The position numbers and the translations under genes are program-made. The notes under the pieces were generated by a model. That model was not told the origin of the DNA. It was given only the letters and a program-made list of their open reading frames with translations, and made no database searches. Shown here one piece after another: positions 1-8,662 of a stretch of DNA of 64,000 bases (position 1 is the stretch's first letter; every line of letters starts with the position of its first letter). Source of the stretch: an uncultured Olsenella sp. (GTDB lineage: Bacteria > Actinomycetota > Coriobacteriia > Coriobacteriales > Atopobiaceae). The stretch spans positions 62,001 through 126,000 of the forward strand of contig UQIF01000001.1 in assembly GCA_900540955.1 (NCBI GenBank), given 5' to 3'.

Positions 1-18
1 GCTCTGAGGTCAACTGAT

Positions 19-1044
19 ATGGGCAAGCGCATCGTGAACCTGCTCGTCGGGCCCGAGTCCGACGGCATGAGGCTTGACGCCTTCCTCGCCGCGGCCGATG
101 GCATGCCCTCTCGCTCGGCGTGCGCCAAGCTCGTCGAGGCCGGCTCCGTCCAGATAAACACCTGCCCCGCGACCTCGAAGTCCGAGAAGGTGCTGCTCGG
201 CGACCGCGTCCAGGCAGAGGTCGAGGACGCCCCGGCCGATGCGGGCGGGCTTCTTGCCCCCAATCCCTACATCCCGCTCGACGTTCGCTTTGAGGACGAC
301 TACCTGCTCGTCATATCCAAGCAGGAGGGCCTCGTGTGCCACCCGAGCCCGGGGCATGTGGACGACACACTCGCCAACGCGCTCGTCGCCCGCTGCGGCT
401 ACGAGCACCTGGGCATGCTCCAGGGGGAAGAGCGCCCCGGCATCGTGCATCGGCTCGACATGGACACCTCCGGCCTTATGGTCGCCGCCAAGGACGACGC
501 AACGCAGAAGGCGCTGCAGGACCTCATCCGCATGCGCGTGCTCGACCGCCGCTACATCACGCTGGTCCACGGCTACGTCGCCCGCGATGAGGACACCATC
601 GTCACGGGCATCGCCCGCTCGACCCGCGACCGCCTTCGCATGGCCGTCTCCGACGTCCCCGGGGCGCGCGAGGCCATCACCACCTATCGAACGCTCGAGC
701 GTTTCGAGGCGGGCACCCGCGACGAGGGCTACAGCCTGCTCGAGTGCCACCTCTACACTGGCCGGACGCACCAGATCCGCGTGCATATGCGCCACACGGG
801 GCACCCGCTCGTGGGCGACCAGCTCTACGGGCGCGGCGACGACCGCGTGAACCTCGGGCTGCGCAGGCAGTTCCTCCACTCGTGGAGCATCGCCTTCGAC
901 CACCCGGCTACCGGGGAGCGAATCGAGCGATGCGACCGACTGCCCGACGACCTTCTCGCTATACTTAATCAAATAGGGGAGCGCTCCATGGGGCGCACCG
1001 AGGCCGGCGAGCGTATCTGCCCGCTGCTCGGCTGCGACGGCTAG
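19..1044 (+). CDS. rluD: RluA-family 23S rRNA pseudouridine synthase
   Basis: Converts specific uridines of rRNA to pseudouridine in the cytoplasm. The 341-residue protein has an N-terminal S4 RNA-binding domain (about residues 15-75) followed by the catalytic fold. The signature HRLDMDTSGL is present, with the catalytic aspartate at about D147, and GRTHQIRVH lies further on. Length is normal for the RluD/RluC group. The ATG at 19 has a GAGG purine stretch 9 bases upstream. The upstream gene, often lspA in this setting, is outside the window. Assignment to RluD rather than another RluA paralogue is from family resemblance only. Confidence 0.88.
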   Translation: MGKRIVNLLVGPESDGMRLDAFLAAADGMPSRSACAKLVEAGSVQINTCPATSKSEKVLLGDRVQAEVEDAPADAGGLLAPNPYIPLDVRFEDDYLLVISKQEGLVCHPSPGHVDDTLANALVARCGYEHLGMLQGEERPGIVHRLDMDTSGLMVAAKDDATQKALQDLIRMRVLDRRYITLVHGYVARDEDTIVTGIARSTRDRLRMAVSDVPGAREAITTYRTLERFEAGTRDEGYSLLECHLYTGRTHQIRVHMRHTGHPLVGDQLYGRGDDRVNLGLRRQFLHSWSIAFDHPATGERIERCDRLPDDLLAILNQIGERSMGRTEAGERICPLLGCDG

Positions 1045-1089
1045 GGCGCACTTCTGACCTGTCTGACGTCACACGAGGAGCTCTCAAAC

Positions 1090-2385
1090 ATGATGCTCAA
1101 CAAGCTCGGCCTCACGCCGATCGTGATATTCAACCTGATCATCTGGCTCTTCTTCACGCTCGCGTACTTCTATCAGATCGTCTACATCGTCCGCGTGCTC
1201 ATGCGCGGCACGGTCAAGCTGCCCGAGGCAAAGAAGAACCACCGTTATGCCTTCTTCATCGCCGCCCACAACGAGGAGGCCGTCATCGGCAACCTCGTGC
1301 GCTCTATCCTTTCTCAGGACTACCCGCGCGAGCTCGTCGATTGCTTCGTCGTGTGCGACGCCTGCACCGACAACACCCACGCCGAGGCCGAGGCCGCTGG
1401 GGCCATCACCTGGGACCGCAACGACCTCGCGCGCAAGGGCAAGAGCTGGGTCATGGACTACGGCTTCGACCGCATCTTGAATGAGTACGGTGACAAGTAC
1501 GAGGCGTTCATCGTCATGGACGCCGACAACATCATCGCGCCCGACTACCTGAAGATCATGAACCAGGCCTTCGACGCCGGCTACCTCGTCTGCACGAGCT
1601 ACCGCAACTCCAAGAACTTCGACTCGAGCTGGATCAGCTCCGCCTACGCCACCTGGTTTTTGCGCGAGGCCCGCTTCCTCAACAACGCGCGCATGATGGT
1701 CGGCACGAGCTGCGCCATCTCCGGCTCTGGCTGGATGGTCTCCGAGAAGATCGTTCGCGGCATGCACGGCTGGGACTTCCACACCCTGACCGAGGACATC
1801 CAGTTCTCCACGTTCTGCTGCGCGCACAACGTTCAGATCGGTTTTGCCCCGGCGGAGTTCTTCGACGAGCAGCCGCTCACCTTCAAGGCGTCCTGGACCC
1901 AGCGCATGCGCTGGACCAAGGGCTTCTACCAGGTGTTCTTCTCGTACGGCCGTGACCTTGTCAAGGGCATCCGCAAGGGTCAGTTCGCCTCGTACGACAT
2001 GCTCATGACCATCGCCCCCGGCATGATCTTGACGTTGCTCTCCTTCTTTGTGAACGCCGTCTACCTGATCGTGGGCACGCTGTCGCACGGCTTCATCGCC
2101 ACCGAGGCCGAGCTCTCCATGTGCGTGGGCTCGCTCGTCATGACCTTCGCCTCGATGTATGTCGTCTTCTTCATCCTCGCGGTGATCACCACCATCTCTG
2201 AGCGCGAGCACATCCACGCAAAGAAGAAGTGGCGTATCATCACGAACCTCTTCACCTTCCCGATCTTCATGATGACCTACATCCCCATTACGGTCGCGGC
2301 CCTCTTCAAGAAGGTCGAATGGGTCCCCACCAAGCACGACATCGCCGTCAACTTCGACGACGTCATGGCCGAGGGCGCGAAGTAG
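1090..2385 (+). CDS. Membrane glycosyltransferase family 2 (processive type)
   Basis: Transfers sugar from a nucleotide-sugar donor, probably building a surface polysaccharide at the membrane. It has an N-terminal transmembrane helix (about 8-37), a GT-A domain with the metal-binding DAD motif at D144-D146, and QRMRW at 271-275, which is the QxxRW box of processive GT2 enzymes such as PgaC or cellulose synthase. Three or four membrane helices follow. GAGGAG precedes the ATG at 1090. No partner genes of a polysaccharide locus lie beside it, so the product cannot be named. It ends 25 bases before a large nested hairpin. Confidence 0.85.
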   Translation: MMLNKLGLTPIVIFNLIIWLFFTLAYFYQIVYIVRVLMRGTVKLPEAKKNHRYAFFIAAHNEEAVIGNLVRSILSQDYPRELVDCFVVCDACTDNTHAEAEAAGAITWDRNDLARKGKSWVMDYGFDRILNEYGDKYEAFIVMDADNIIAPDYLKIMNQAFDAGYLVCTSYRNSKNFDSSWISSAYATWFLREARFLNNARMMVGTSCAISGSGWMVSEKIVRGMHGWDFHTLTEDIQFSTFCCAHNVQIGFAPAEFFDEQPLTFKASWTQRMRWTKGFYQVFFSYGRDLVKGIRKGQFASYDMLMTIAPGMILTLLSFFVNAVYLIVGTLSHGFIATEAELSMCVGSLVMTFASMYVVFFILAVITTISEREHIHAKKKWRIITNLFTFPIFMMTYIPITVAALFKKVEWVPTKHDIAVNFDDVMAEGAK

Positions 2386-2409
2386 CGCTTCTCGCCCCGC
2401 TCCTGCCGA

Positions 2410-2513
2410 CGGCCCCGGCCTCCCTTTGAACTGCGGACAGTCCTCTTCGCACGAGCGTGACATTAAGTCACGCTCGGCTCATGCGGAACTGGTTCAAAGG
2501 GAGGCCGGGGCCG
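2410..2513. repeat. Nested palindrome between the glycosyltransferase and guaB
   Basis: This 314-base gap (2386-2699) holds a 104-base structure. Outer arms 2410-2431 and 2492-2513 are 22-base perfect inverted copies (GGCCTCCCTTTGAAC core). Inner arms 2452-2461 and 2467-2476 (CGAGCGTGAC) are also perfect, around a 5-base loop. There is no T-run after either arm, so a simple intrinsic terminator is not the best fit. It could be a MITE- or REP-like element or a transcript-end structure. The rest of the gap is the guaB promoter region. Confidence 0.75.
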
Positions 2514-2609
2514 CCTGCTGTCGCGTCGGTGAAAACGAAGAACAAGGTTGATGCTGCCATTTTGTTTGTCAAGCTAACATTTGAGCAGCTCAATGGGTAT
2601 TTATTGTCG

Positions 2610-2699
2610 TTGGGCCATTGATGTGACTCGATGCTACAATATCGTGCAATATGGCCGAGTCTGGGCCTGCGGCAGCGCAGGCGAAGGGAGTTACACCGT
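2610..2699 (+). promoter_or_regulatory. guaB promoter and leader
   Basis: A good -10 hexamer TACAAT lies at 2635-2640, with TTGGGC about 19 bases upstream as a weak -35. The leader carries GAAGGGAG as ribosome binding site before the ATG at 2700. The GCTACAAT string recurs before leuS. Confidence 0.5.
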
Positions 2700-4214
2700 A
2701 TGGCAACGTTCTTCGAGGGAGAATCGCACACCTTCTCTGAGTACCTGCTCGTTCCTGGTTATTCCTCGGCGGAGAACATCCCCGCCAACGTCTCCTTGAA
2801 GACCCCGCTCTGCAAGTTCAAGCGCGGCGAGGAGTCTCCGATCACCCTCAACGTTCCCATGGTCTCTGCCATCATGCAGTCGGTTTCCGGCCCCAAGCTC
2901 GCCATCGCGCTTGCGCAGGAGGGCGGCATCTCGTTCATCTACGGTTCCCAGAGCGCCGACGACGAGGCCGCGATGATCCGCGAGGTCAAGGCGTATAAGG
3001 CCGGCTTTGTCGTCTCTGACTCCACCCTTACCCCCGACATGACGCTGGCCGAGGTCTTGGAACTGCTCGACCGCACCGGCCACTCCACCATGCCCGTCAC
3101 CGAGGACGGCACCCCGCACGGCAAGTTCTGCGGCATCGTGACCTCCCGCGATTACCGCGTGTCGCGTGACTCCCGCGACCGTAAGGTCAAGGACTTCATG
3201 ACCCCGGCCGACAAGACCGTCTGCGCCGAGGACGGCACCTCCCTCAAGGTCGCCAATGACCTCATCTGGGAACACAAGCTCAACGCCCTGCCCATCGTCG
3301 ACAAGGACGGCAACCTCGTCTCGCTCGTCTTCCGCAAGGACTACGACTCCCACAAGAGCCGCCCGAATGAGCTGCTCGACTCCTCCAAGCGCTATCTTGT
3401 CGGTGCCGGCATCAACACCCGCGATTACGCGGAGCGCGTGCCCAAGCTCCTCGAGGCCGGTGCCGATGTCTTGTGCATCGACTCCTCCGAGGGCTTCTCC
3501 GAGTGGCAGAAGCGCACGATCGAGTGGATCCGCGACAACTACGGCGACGAGGTCAAGGTCGGCGCCGGCAACGTCGTCGACGCCGAGGGCTTCCGCTTCC
3601 TCGCCGACTGCGGCGCGGACTTCATCAAGGTCGGCATCGGCGGCGGCTCCATCTGCATCACCCGCGAGACCAAGGGCATCGGCCGTGGCCAGGCCACTGC
3701 GCTCATCGATGTGTGCCGCGCCCGCGACGAGTACTTCGAGGAGACCGGCGTCTATGTGCCCGTGTGCTCCGACGGCGGCATCGTCTACGACTACCACATG
3801 ACGCTCGCGCTTGCGATGGGCGCCGACTTCATGATGCTCGGCCGTTACTTCGCCCGCTTCGACGAGTCCCCGACCGAGCGCGTCAACGTCAACGGACAGT
3901 ACATGAAGGAGTACTGGGGCGAGGGCTCCGCTCGCGCCCGCAACTGGCAGCGCTACGACCTCGGCGGCGCGGCCAAGCTCAGCTTCGTCGAGGGCGTCGA
4001 CTCCTACGTTCCCTACGCCGGCACGCTGCACGACGGCGTCAACGGCACCCTCTACAAGGTCAAGTCGACCATGTGCAACTGCGGCGCGAACTCCATCCCC
4101 GAGCTGCAGGAGAAGGCTCGCCTCACGCTGGTGTCCTCCGTCTCGATCGTCGAGGGCGGCGCCCACGACGTCGTTGTCAAGGACCAGAGCCACCAGAGCG
4201 TGAGCTACCGCTAA
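2700..4214 (+). CDS. guaB: IMP dehydrogenase
   Basis: Oxidises IMP to XMP with NAD+, the committed step of GMP synthesis. The 504-residue protein has the TIM barrel interrupted by a pair of CBS domains (about residues 95-215). The active-site loop GGGSICITRE carries the catalytic Cys at about 319. The substrate-binding CSDGG segment and the flap region follow. I place the start at the ATG at 2700, preceded by GAAGGGAG, because the reading frame upstream of it (from 2631) is Arg-rich and shows no family similarity. It is monocistronic, closed by a terminator at 4243-4274. Confidence 0.93.
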   Translation: MATFFEGESHTFSEYLLVPGYSSAENIPANVSLKTPLCKFKRGEESPITLNVPMVSAIMQSVSGPKLAIALAQEGGISFIYGSQSADDEAAMIREVKAYKAGFVVSDSTLTPDMTLAEVLELLDRTGHSTMPVTEDGTPHGKFCGIVTSRDYRVSRDSRDRKVKDFMTPADKTVCAEDGTSLKVANDLIWEHKLNALPIVDKDGNLVSLVFRKDYDSHKSRPNELLDSSKRYLVGAGINTRDYAERVPKLLEAGADVLCIDSSEGFSEWQKRTIEWIRDNYGDEVKVGAGNVVDAEGFRFLADCGADFIKVGIGGGSICITRETKGIGRGQATALIDVCRARDEYFEETGVYVPVCSDGGIVYDYHMTLALAMGADFMMLGRYFARFDESPTERVNVNGQYMKEYWGEGSARARNWQRYDLGGAAKLSFVEGVDSYVPYAGTLHDGVNGTLYKVKSTMCNCGANSIPELQEKARLTLVSSVSIVEGGAHDVVVKDQSHQSVSYR

Positions 4215-4242
4215 GGCAGCTCGAAAACCATCGCCTGGCATC

Positions 4243-4275
4243 GCCCCGGGGCACTTGCGGCTCCGGGGCTTTTTG
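4243..4275 (+). terminator. Intrinsic terminator of guaB
   Basis: Stem GCCCCGG (4243-4249) pairs with CCGGGGC (4263-4269), followed directly by TTTTT. Confidence 0.85.
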
Positions 4276-4331
4276 TCGACTATTTGAAGAGGTCGGGAAC
4301 CTACTTTGATAGAAAGCCCGATAAGGGCAAA

Positions 4332-4346
4332 ATGAACAGTGTTCAT
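4332..4346. promoter_or_regulatory. TetR operator 1 (autoregulatory)
   Basis: TGAACA-N-TGTTCA palindrome, extended by one pairing base each side, 14 bases before the tetR start. A possible promoter (TTGAAG at 4284, TTGATA at 4306, 16-base spacer) sits just upstream, so bound repressor would block transcription. An identical half-site pair occurs at 4971-4983. Confidence 0.75.
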
Positions 4347-4359
4347 ATTGGAGGCGGGA

Positions 4360-4917
4360 ATGAACACAGTCGTCACATCCAAAGAGGAGATCCTGAAAAA
4401 GAGCCGAGAGCTTATCCAGGAAAACGGGTGGGCCTCGGTCAACATCCGCTCGGTCGCCGCTGCGTGCGGCGTCTCGGTCGGCTCCATCTACAATTACTTC
4501 GAGTCGAAGTCGGCGCTGGTGAGCGCCACCGTCGAGAGCGTCTGGGAGGACATCTTCCATCGTCCGGACGATGGGTCCGTCTTTGCGGACACGCTCTCGT
4601 GCGTCAAGTGGATGTTTGGGCAGCTCGAGTACGGCTGTGAGCGCTACCCGGGCTTCTTTACCCACCACTCGCTCGGGTTCATGCAGCAGGACACGGCTGA
4701 TGGCAAGCGTCAGATGCGCCAGGCGTGGCAGCACATCCTCGATGAGCTCTGGGCGGTGCTACTGCGGGACGGGAAGGTCCGCGCGGATGCCTTTACCGCC
4801 GACCTTACGGCAGACGCCTTTGCTCAGGTGCTCTTCTCGCTCATGCTGTCTGCTGCCGTTCGGCAGGATTTCGACTCCTCCGCGGTTCTGGAGATCGTGC
4901 GTCGAACCATCTACTGA
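4360..4917 (+). CDS. TetR/AcrR family transcriptional regulator
   Basis: A 185-residue repressor with an N-terminal helix-turn-helix (about residues 6-50, with VSVGSIYNYFESKSAL as the recognition helix region) and an all-helical ligand domain of unknown specificity. The ATG at 4360 is chosen because GGAGGCGGG lies just before it; the upstream in-frame start at 4339 would run through the operator. Matching palindromes upstream of this gene and of the next gene argue that it controls both itself and the membrane protein at 5005. The last codons and stop are tandemly duplicated (period 12, 4907-4929), with no effect on the protein. Confidence 0.88.
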   Translation: MNTVVTSKEEILKKSRELIQENGWASVNIRSVAAACGVSVGSIYNYFESKSALVSATVESVWEDIFHRPDDGSVFADTLSCVKWMFGQLEYGCERYPGFFTHHSLGFMQQDTADGKRQMRQAWQHILDELWAVLLRDGKVRADAFTADLTADAFAQVLFSLMLSAAVRQDFDSSAVLEIVRRTIY

Positions 4918-4970
4918 GCCATCTACTGAAAAGTCACCCGCGGTCAGGCGTGCTTTTTTCGTCACCAAAA

Positions 4971-4983
4971 TGAACACTGTTCA
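4971..4983. promoter_or_regulatory. TetR operator 2 upstream of the membrane protein gene
   Basis: TGAACA-C-TGTTCA, the same palindrome as at 4333-4345 with only the central base changed, 22 bases before the start at 5005. A weak hairpin followed by six Ts (about 4936-4961) lies between the tetR stop and this site. Confidence 0.75.
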
Positions 4984-5004
4984 ACTTGTTCGGTTAGGAG
5001 AAAC

Positions 5005-5676
5005 ATGATGCAGGCCATTGTCGAAACGTTGTTTGCTATCTGCTACCTTGCTACGGTTCTTGCCGTCGGCATCCGAATGATCCGAGGCGCCAAGGGCTCG
5101 CGCCAGTTCGAGCTCTTCGGCTGGATGGCGATCGTGCTCGGCGCGGGCGACTCCTTCCACCTCGTTCCCCGCGCGCTCGCCCTGTGCACCACCGGCCTCG
5201 ACTCCTTCGCCTTCCAGCTGGGCCTCGGCAAGTGGATCACCTCGGTGACCATGACGGTCTTTTATGTCCTTCTTTACTATGTGTGGCGCGAGCGCTATGA
5301 GGTCGAGGGACACAAGTCGCTGACCGTTGCCGTATACGCCCTGGCGGCCATCCGCGTGATCTTGTGCATTATGCCGCAGAACCAGTGGCTCACCGACCAC
5401 TCGCCGCTTATTTGGGGTATCTACCGCAACATCCCCTTCGCCCTGCTCGGCATCCTCGTCATCGTGCTGTTCTATCGCAGCGCCAAAGAGAAGGGCGACA
5501 AGGCCTTCGGCTGGATGTGGCTCACCATCGTGCTCAGTTTCGGCTTCTACATCCCGGTCGTGCTGTGGGCCGAGGCTATCCCCATGATCGGCATGCTGAT
5601 GATCCCGAAGACCTGCGCCTACGTCTGGACCGTCATGATCGGCTACAACGCGATGAAGAGGGAGCTTCGGAAGTAG
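5005..5676 (+). CDS. Predicted seven-helix membrane protein
   Basis: A 223-residue, very hydrophobic protein with about seven membrane helices (roughly 5-23, 37-55, 73-93, 104-122, 137-157, 168-186, 190-210). A GDSFHLVPR segment lies at the end of the second helix. I do not recognise a named family with certainty. TAGGAG precedes tandem ATG codons at 5005 and 5008. It is preceded by the same operator as the adjacent tetR gene, so it is the likely regulated target. A role in responding to a membrane-active or hydrophobic compound is inference. Confidence 0.72.
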   Translation: MMQAIVETLFAICYLATVLAVGIRMIRGAKGSRQFELFGWMAIVLGAGDSFHLVPRALALCTTGLDSFAFQLGLGKWITSVTMTVFYVLLYYVWRERYEVEGHKSLTVAVYALAAIRVILCIMPQNQWLTDHSPLIWGIYRNIPFALLGILVIVLFYRSAKEKGDKAFGWMWLTIVLSFGFYIPVVLWAEAIPMIGMLMIPKTCAYVWTVMIGYNAMKRELRK

Positions 5677-5772
5677 CCCGACTTTGTAACCTGCGAGCGA
5701 CGGGGGCGCTGCGGCGCCCGATGCCTGCTACAATCAACAAGTTACCGTATGAGCAGGCAAAGGAGCGCTTTC

Positions 5773-8334
5773 ATGTGCGACGACGCTAAAAGCACCTTCG
5801 AGGTCCCGGCATACGACGCCGAGGCCATCGAGACCAAATGGCAGAAGACGTGGGCCGACACGGAGCTCTACAAGACTGACGAGGATCCCGCCAAGCCGAA
5901 GAAGTTCGTGATGGAGATGTTCCCGTACCCGTCGGGCGACCTCCACATGGGCCACGCGCGCAACTACACCATCGGCGACGCCATGGCGCGCCAGGCGCGC
6001 ATGCGCGGCTTCGACGTCCTTCACCCGATGGGCTTCGACGCCTTCGGCCTTCCCGCCGAAAACGCCGCCATCAAGCACAACACCCAGGCGGGTAAGTGGA
6101 CCCACCAGAACATCGCCCAGGCCGTCAAGACCATGAAGCGCATGGGCTTCTCCTACGACTACGATCGCATGTTCAACACCTGCGACCCCGAGTACTACAA
6201 GTGGGGCCAGTGGATGTTCCTCAAGATGTGGGAGAAGGGCCTGGCTTACCGCAATACCTCGCCGGTCAACTGGTGCCCCTCCTGCAACACGGTCCTGGCC
6301 AACGAGCAGGTCGTCGACGGCAAGTGCTGGCGCTGCGGCTCCGTGCCCGAGAAGCGCGAGCTCTCGCAGTGGTACCTCAAGATCACCGACTACGCCCAGG
6401 AGCTCCTCGACGACCTCGACCAGCTCGACGGCTGGCCCGAGAACGTCAAGGCGCAGCAGCGCAACTGGATCGGCCGCTCCGAGGGCGCCGAGATCGACTT
6501 CGCGCTCGCGGCGGAGGACGGCGTGACGCCTACCGACCGCAAGATCACCGTCTTCACCACCCGTGCTGACACCCTCTTTGGCGTGAGCTTCTTCCTGCTG
6601 CCGCCCGAGAGCCCGCTTGCCGCCGAGCTCGTCGCCGGCACCGAGTACGAGGCTGCCTTTAAGGAGCTCAAGGCCGCGACCGAGAAGGTCAGCTCCGTCG
6701 ACCGCCAGGGCTCCGAGCGCGAGAAGCACGGTGTCTTCACCGGTCGCTACGTCATCAACCCGATCAACGGCCGCCCGGCCCCGATCTGGGTCGCCGACTA
6801 TGTCCTCATGGACTACGGCACCGGCGCCGTCATGGGCGTCCCCTGCGGCGACCAGCGCGACTTCGACTTCGCAAAGAAGTACGGCCTCGAGATCGCCCCG
6901 ATCATCTGCGAGAAGGACGACCCGCTCTACGAGGAGCTCAAGGACGAGCGCGAGCTGCGCGTCACCTCCGTCGACTGGGACCACGCCATGGTCGCCGAGG
7001 GCTATCTCGTCCAATCCGGCGAGTTTACCGGCATGAAGGGCGGCAAGCACTCCGAGGCAGTCGACGCCATCATCAAGTGGCTCGGCGATCGCGGCATCGG
7101 TCGCGAGAAGGTCCAGTTCCGCCTGCGCGACTGGCTCATCAGCCGCCAGCGCTACTGGGGCAACCCCATCCCGATGATCCACTGCGACTGCTGCGGCGAC
7201 GTGCCAGTGCCCTACGACCAGCTTCCCGTCACCCTGCCCGAGAACCTCGACCTCGGCGCCGGCGAGACCCTCGCCGAGTACGCGCCCTTCTACGAGACCA
7301 CCTGCCCCAAGTGCGGCAAGCCGGCCAAGCGCATCACCGACACCATGGACACCTTCACGTGCTCTTCTTGGTACTACCTGCGCTACACCGACCCCCACAA
7401 CGAGGAGCTGCCCTTCTCGAAGGCTGCCGTGGACCGTTGGATGCCCGTCGACAACTACATCGGTGGCATCGAGCACGCCATCCTGCACCTGCTCTATAGC
7501 CGTTTCTGGACCAAGGTCCTTCGCGACCTCGGCATGATCGACGTCGACGAGCCCTTCACCAACCTGCTCTGCCAGGGCATGGTCAAGGACGAGAACGGCG
7601 ATGTCATGTCCAAGTCCAAGGGCAACGTCGTTCCTCCCTCGAGTGTGATCGGGCCCTACGGCGCCGACACCATGCGCCTCGCGATCCTCTTCATCGCGCC
7701 GCCCGAGAAGGACTTCGACTGGGACCCTAAGGCCGTCGCCGGCGCGAACCGCTTCATCAAGCGTGCCTGGAACGTCGTCTGGCAGCTCGCCGAGAACGGC
7801 CACGCGGGCGAGTTCGACCACAAGGCGCTCAAGGGCCACGCGGCTGCGCTGTTCCGCACCCTGAACGGTCTCGGCGACCGCAGCACCTCCGACTTCGACC
7901 GCGGTCAGTTCAACACGGCCATCAGCGCCGCCATGGAGATTGTCAACGCCGCGAGCAAGTACGTGGTCGAGACCCCGGCTGCCGATCGCGTCGCCGAGCT
8001 CGACTACCTCGTCGCCCGCGACATCGTCGCCATGCTCGCCCCGATCATCCCGCACTGGGCCGAGGAGCTCTACCACGAGGCCTTGCACCTCGACGGCTCC
8101 GTCTACAACGAGCCGTGGCCCGAGTTCGACCCCGAGCTCGCCAAGTCGGACGAGGTCGAGCTCGCCGTCCAGATCAAGGGCAAGGTCCGCGGACACGTGA
8201 CCGTCGCCGCCGACGCCTCCGACGACGAGTGCGCCGAGGCCGCAAAGGCCGCCGTCGCCGACCAGCTCGAGGGCAAGGACATCAAGAAGGTCATCGTCAT
8301 CAAGGGTCGTCTGGTCAACATCGTCGCGATCTAG
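5773..8334 (+). CDS. leuS: Leucyl-tRNA synthetase
   Basis: Charges tRNA-Leu with leucine. The 853-residue class I synthetase has the HMGH version of the HIGH motif at 58-61, a zinc-binding segment CPSC...CWRC, the CP1 editing domain, and MSKSK at 612-616 (KMSKS loop). The C-terminal anticodon-binding region is complete. I use the ATG at 5773 (MCDDAK) because AGGAG sits 8 bases upstream; the start at 5749 is possible but lacks a site. A TACAAT -10 box is visible at 5729-5734. A perfect hairpin terminator follows. Confidence 0.95.
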   Translation: MCDDAKSTFEVPAYDAEAIETKWQKTWADTELYKTDEDPAKPKKFVMEMFPYPSGDLHMGHARNYTIGDAMARQARMRGFDVLHPMGFDAFGLPAENAAIKHNTQAGKWTHQNIAQAVKTMKRMGFSYDYDRMFNTCDPEYYKWGQWMFLKMWEKGLAYRNTSPVNWCPSCNTVLANEQVVDGKCWRCGSVPEKRELSQWYLKITDYAQELLDDLDQLDGWPENVKAQQRNWIGRSEGAEIDFALAAEDGVTPTDRKITVFTTRADTLFGVSFFLLPPESPLAAELVAGTEYEAAFKELKAATEKVSSVDRQGSEREKHGVFTGRYVINPINGRPAPIWVADYVLMDYGTGAVMGVPCGDQRDFDFAKKYGLEIAPIICEKDDPLYEELKDERELRVTSVDWDHAMVAEGYLVQSGEFTGMKGGKHSEAVDAIIKWLGDRGIGREKVQFRLRDWLISRQRYWGNPIPMIHCDCCGDVPVPYDQLPVTLPENLDLGAGETLAEYAPFYETTCPKCGKPAKRITDTMDTFTCSSWYYLRYTDPHNEELPFSKAAVDRWMPVDNYIGGIEHAILHLLYSRFWTKVLRDLGMIDVDEPFTNLLCQGMVKDENGDVMSKSKGNVVPPSSVIGPYGADTMRLAILFIAPPEKDFDWDPKAVAGANRFIKRAWNVVWQLAENGHAGEFDHKALKGHAAALFRTLNGLGDRSTSDFDRGQFNTAISAAMEIVNAASKYVVETPAADRVAELDYLVARDIVAMLAPIIPHWAEELYHEALHLDGSVYNEPWPEFDPELAKSDEVELAVQIKGKVRGHVTVAADASDDECAEAAKAAVADQLEGKDIKKVIVIKGRLVNIVAI

Positions 8335-8356
8335 GGTCTGCGCCTATAAGTGGACG

Positions 8357-8410
8357 CGCCCCGCGGCTCCTAGGGAATACTCCCTCGGCGCCGCGGGGCG
8401 TTATCATTTG
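8357..8410 (+). terminator. Terminator of leuS
   Basis: Eleven-base perfect stem (8357-8367 with 8390-8400, CGCCCCGCGGC) followed by TTATCATTT. Confidence 0.8.
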
Positions 8411-8449
8411 GTTGATGAAGTCGCAGAAGGCTCGGGAGGTTTTCTTCTC

Positions 8450-8653
8450 ATGGGCAAAAACGGAGAGAAGAACAGCTGGTTCAAGCCGAACTTCTGGACG
8501 TTCGCGTACCTCGACGAGGCCACGCGGCCGCGCGGCACGGAGCAGCCGGTCACGTTCGGGGGCTGCCTTGCGGCGGCGGGCGCGACGGTGGCCGCGTTCG
8601 GGCTTTTTATCTTTCTGATTTGGCTGCTCCCGACGCTTGCGTCGATCATGTAG
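8450..8653 (+). CDS. Small single-span membrane protein
   Basis: A 67-residue protein: a polar, aromatic N-terminal part (NSWFKPNFWTFAYLDEATRP) and one C-terminal transmembrane helix (about 40-64). No family recognised. The ATG at 8450 has GGGAGG 10 bases upstream; a TTG at 8408 would start inside the terminator and is less likely. It ends 9 bases before the convergent peptidase gene. The size, site and codon use support a real gene; function is unknown. Confidence 0.6.
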   Translation: MGKNGEKNSWFKPNFWTFAYLDEATRPRGTEQPVTFGGCLAAAGATVAAFGLFIFLIWLLPTLASIM

Positions 8654-8662
8654 CGGGGCTGA

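Noticed and set aside
2631..2699. N-terminal extension of IMP dehydrogenase
   Set aside because: The 23 extra residues are Arg-rich, overlap the promoter -10 box, and lack a ribosome site; the ATG at 2700 has one.
5734..8196. 820-codon minus-strand open frame opposite leuS
   Set aside because: Antisense to a complete synthetase and without recognisable domains.
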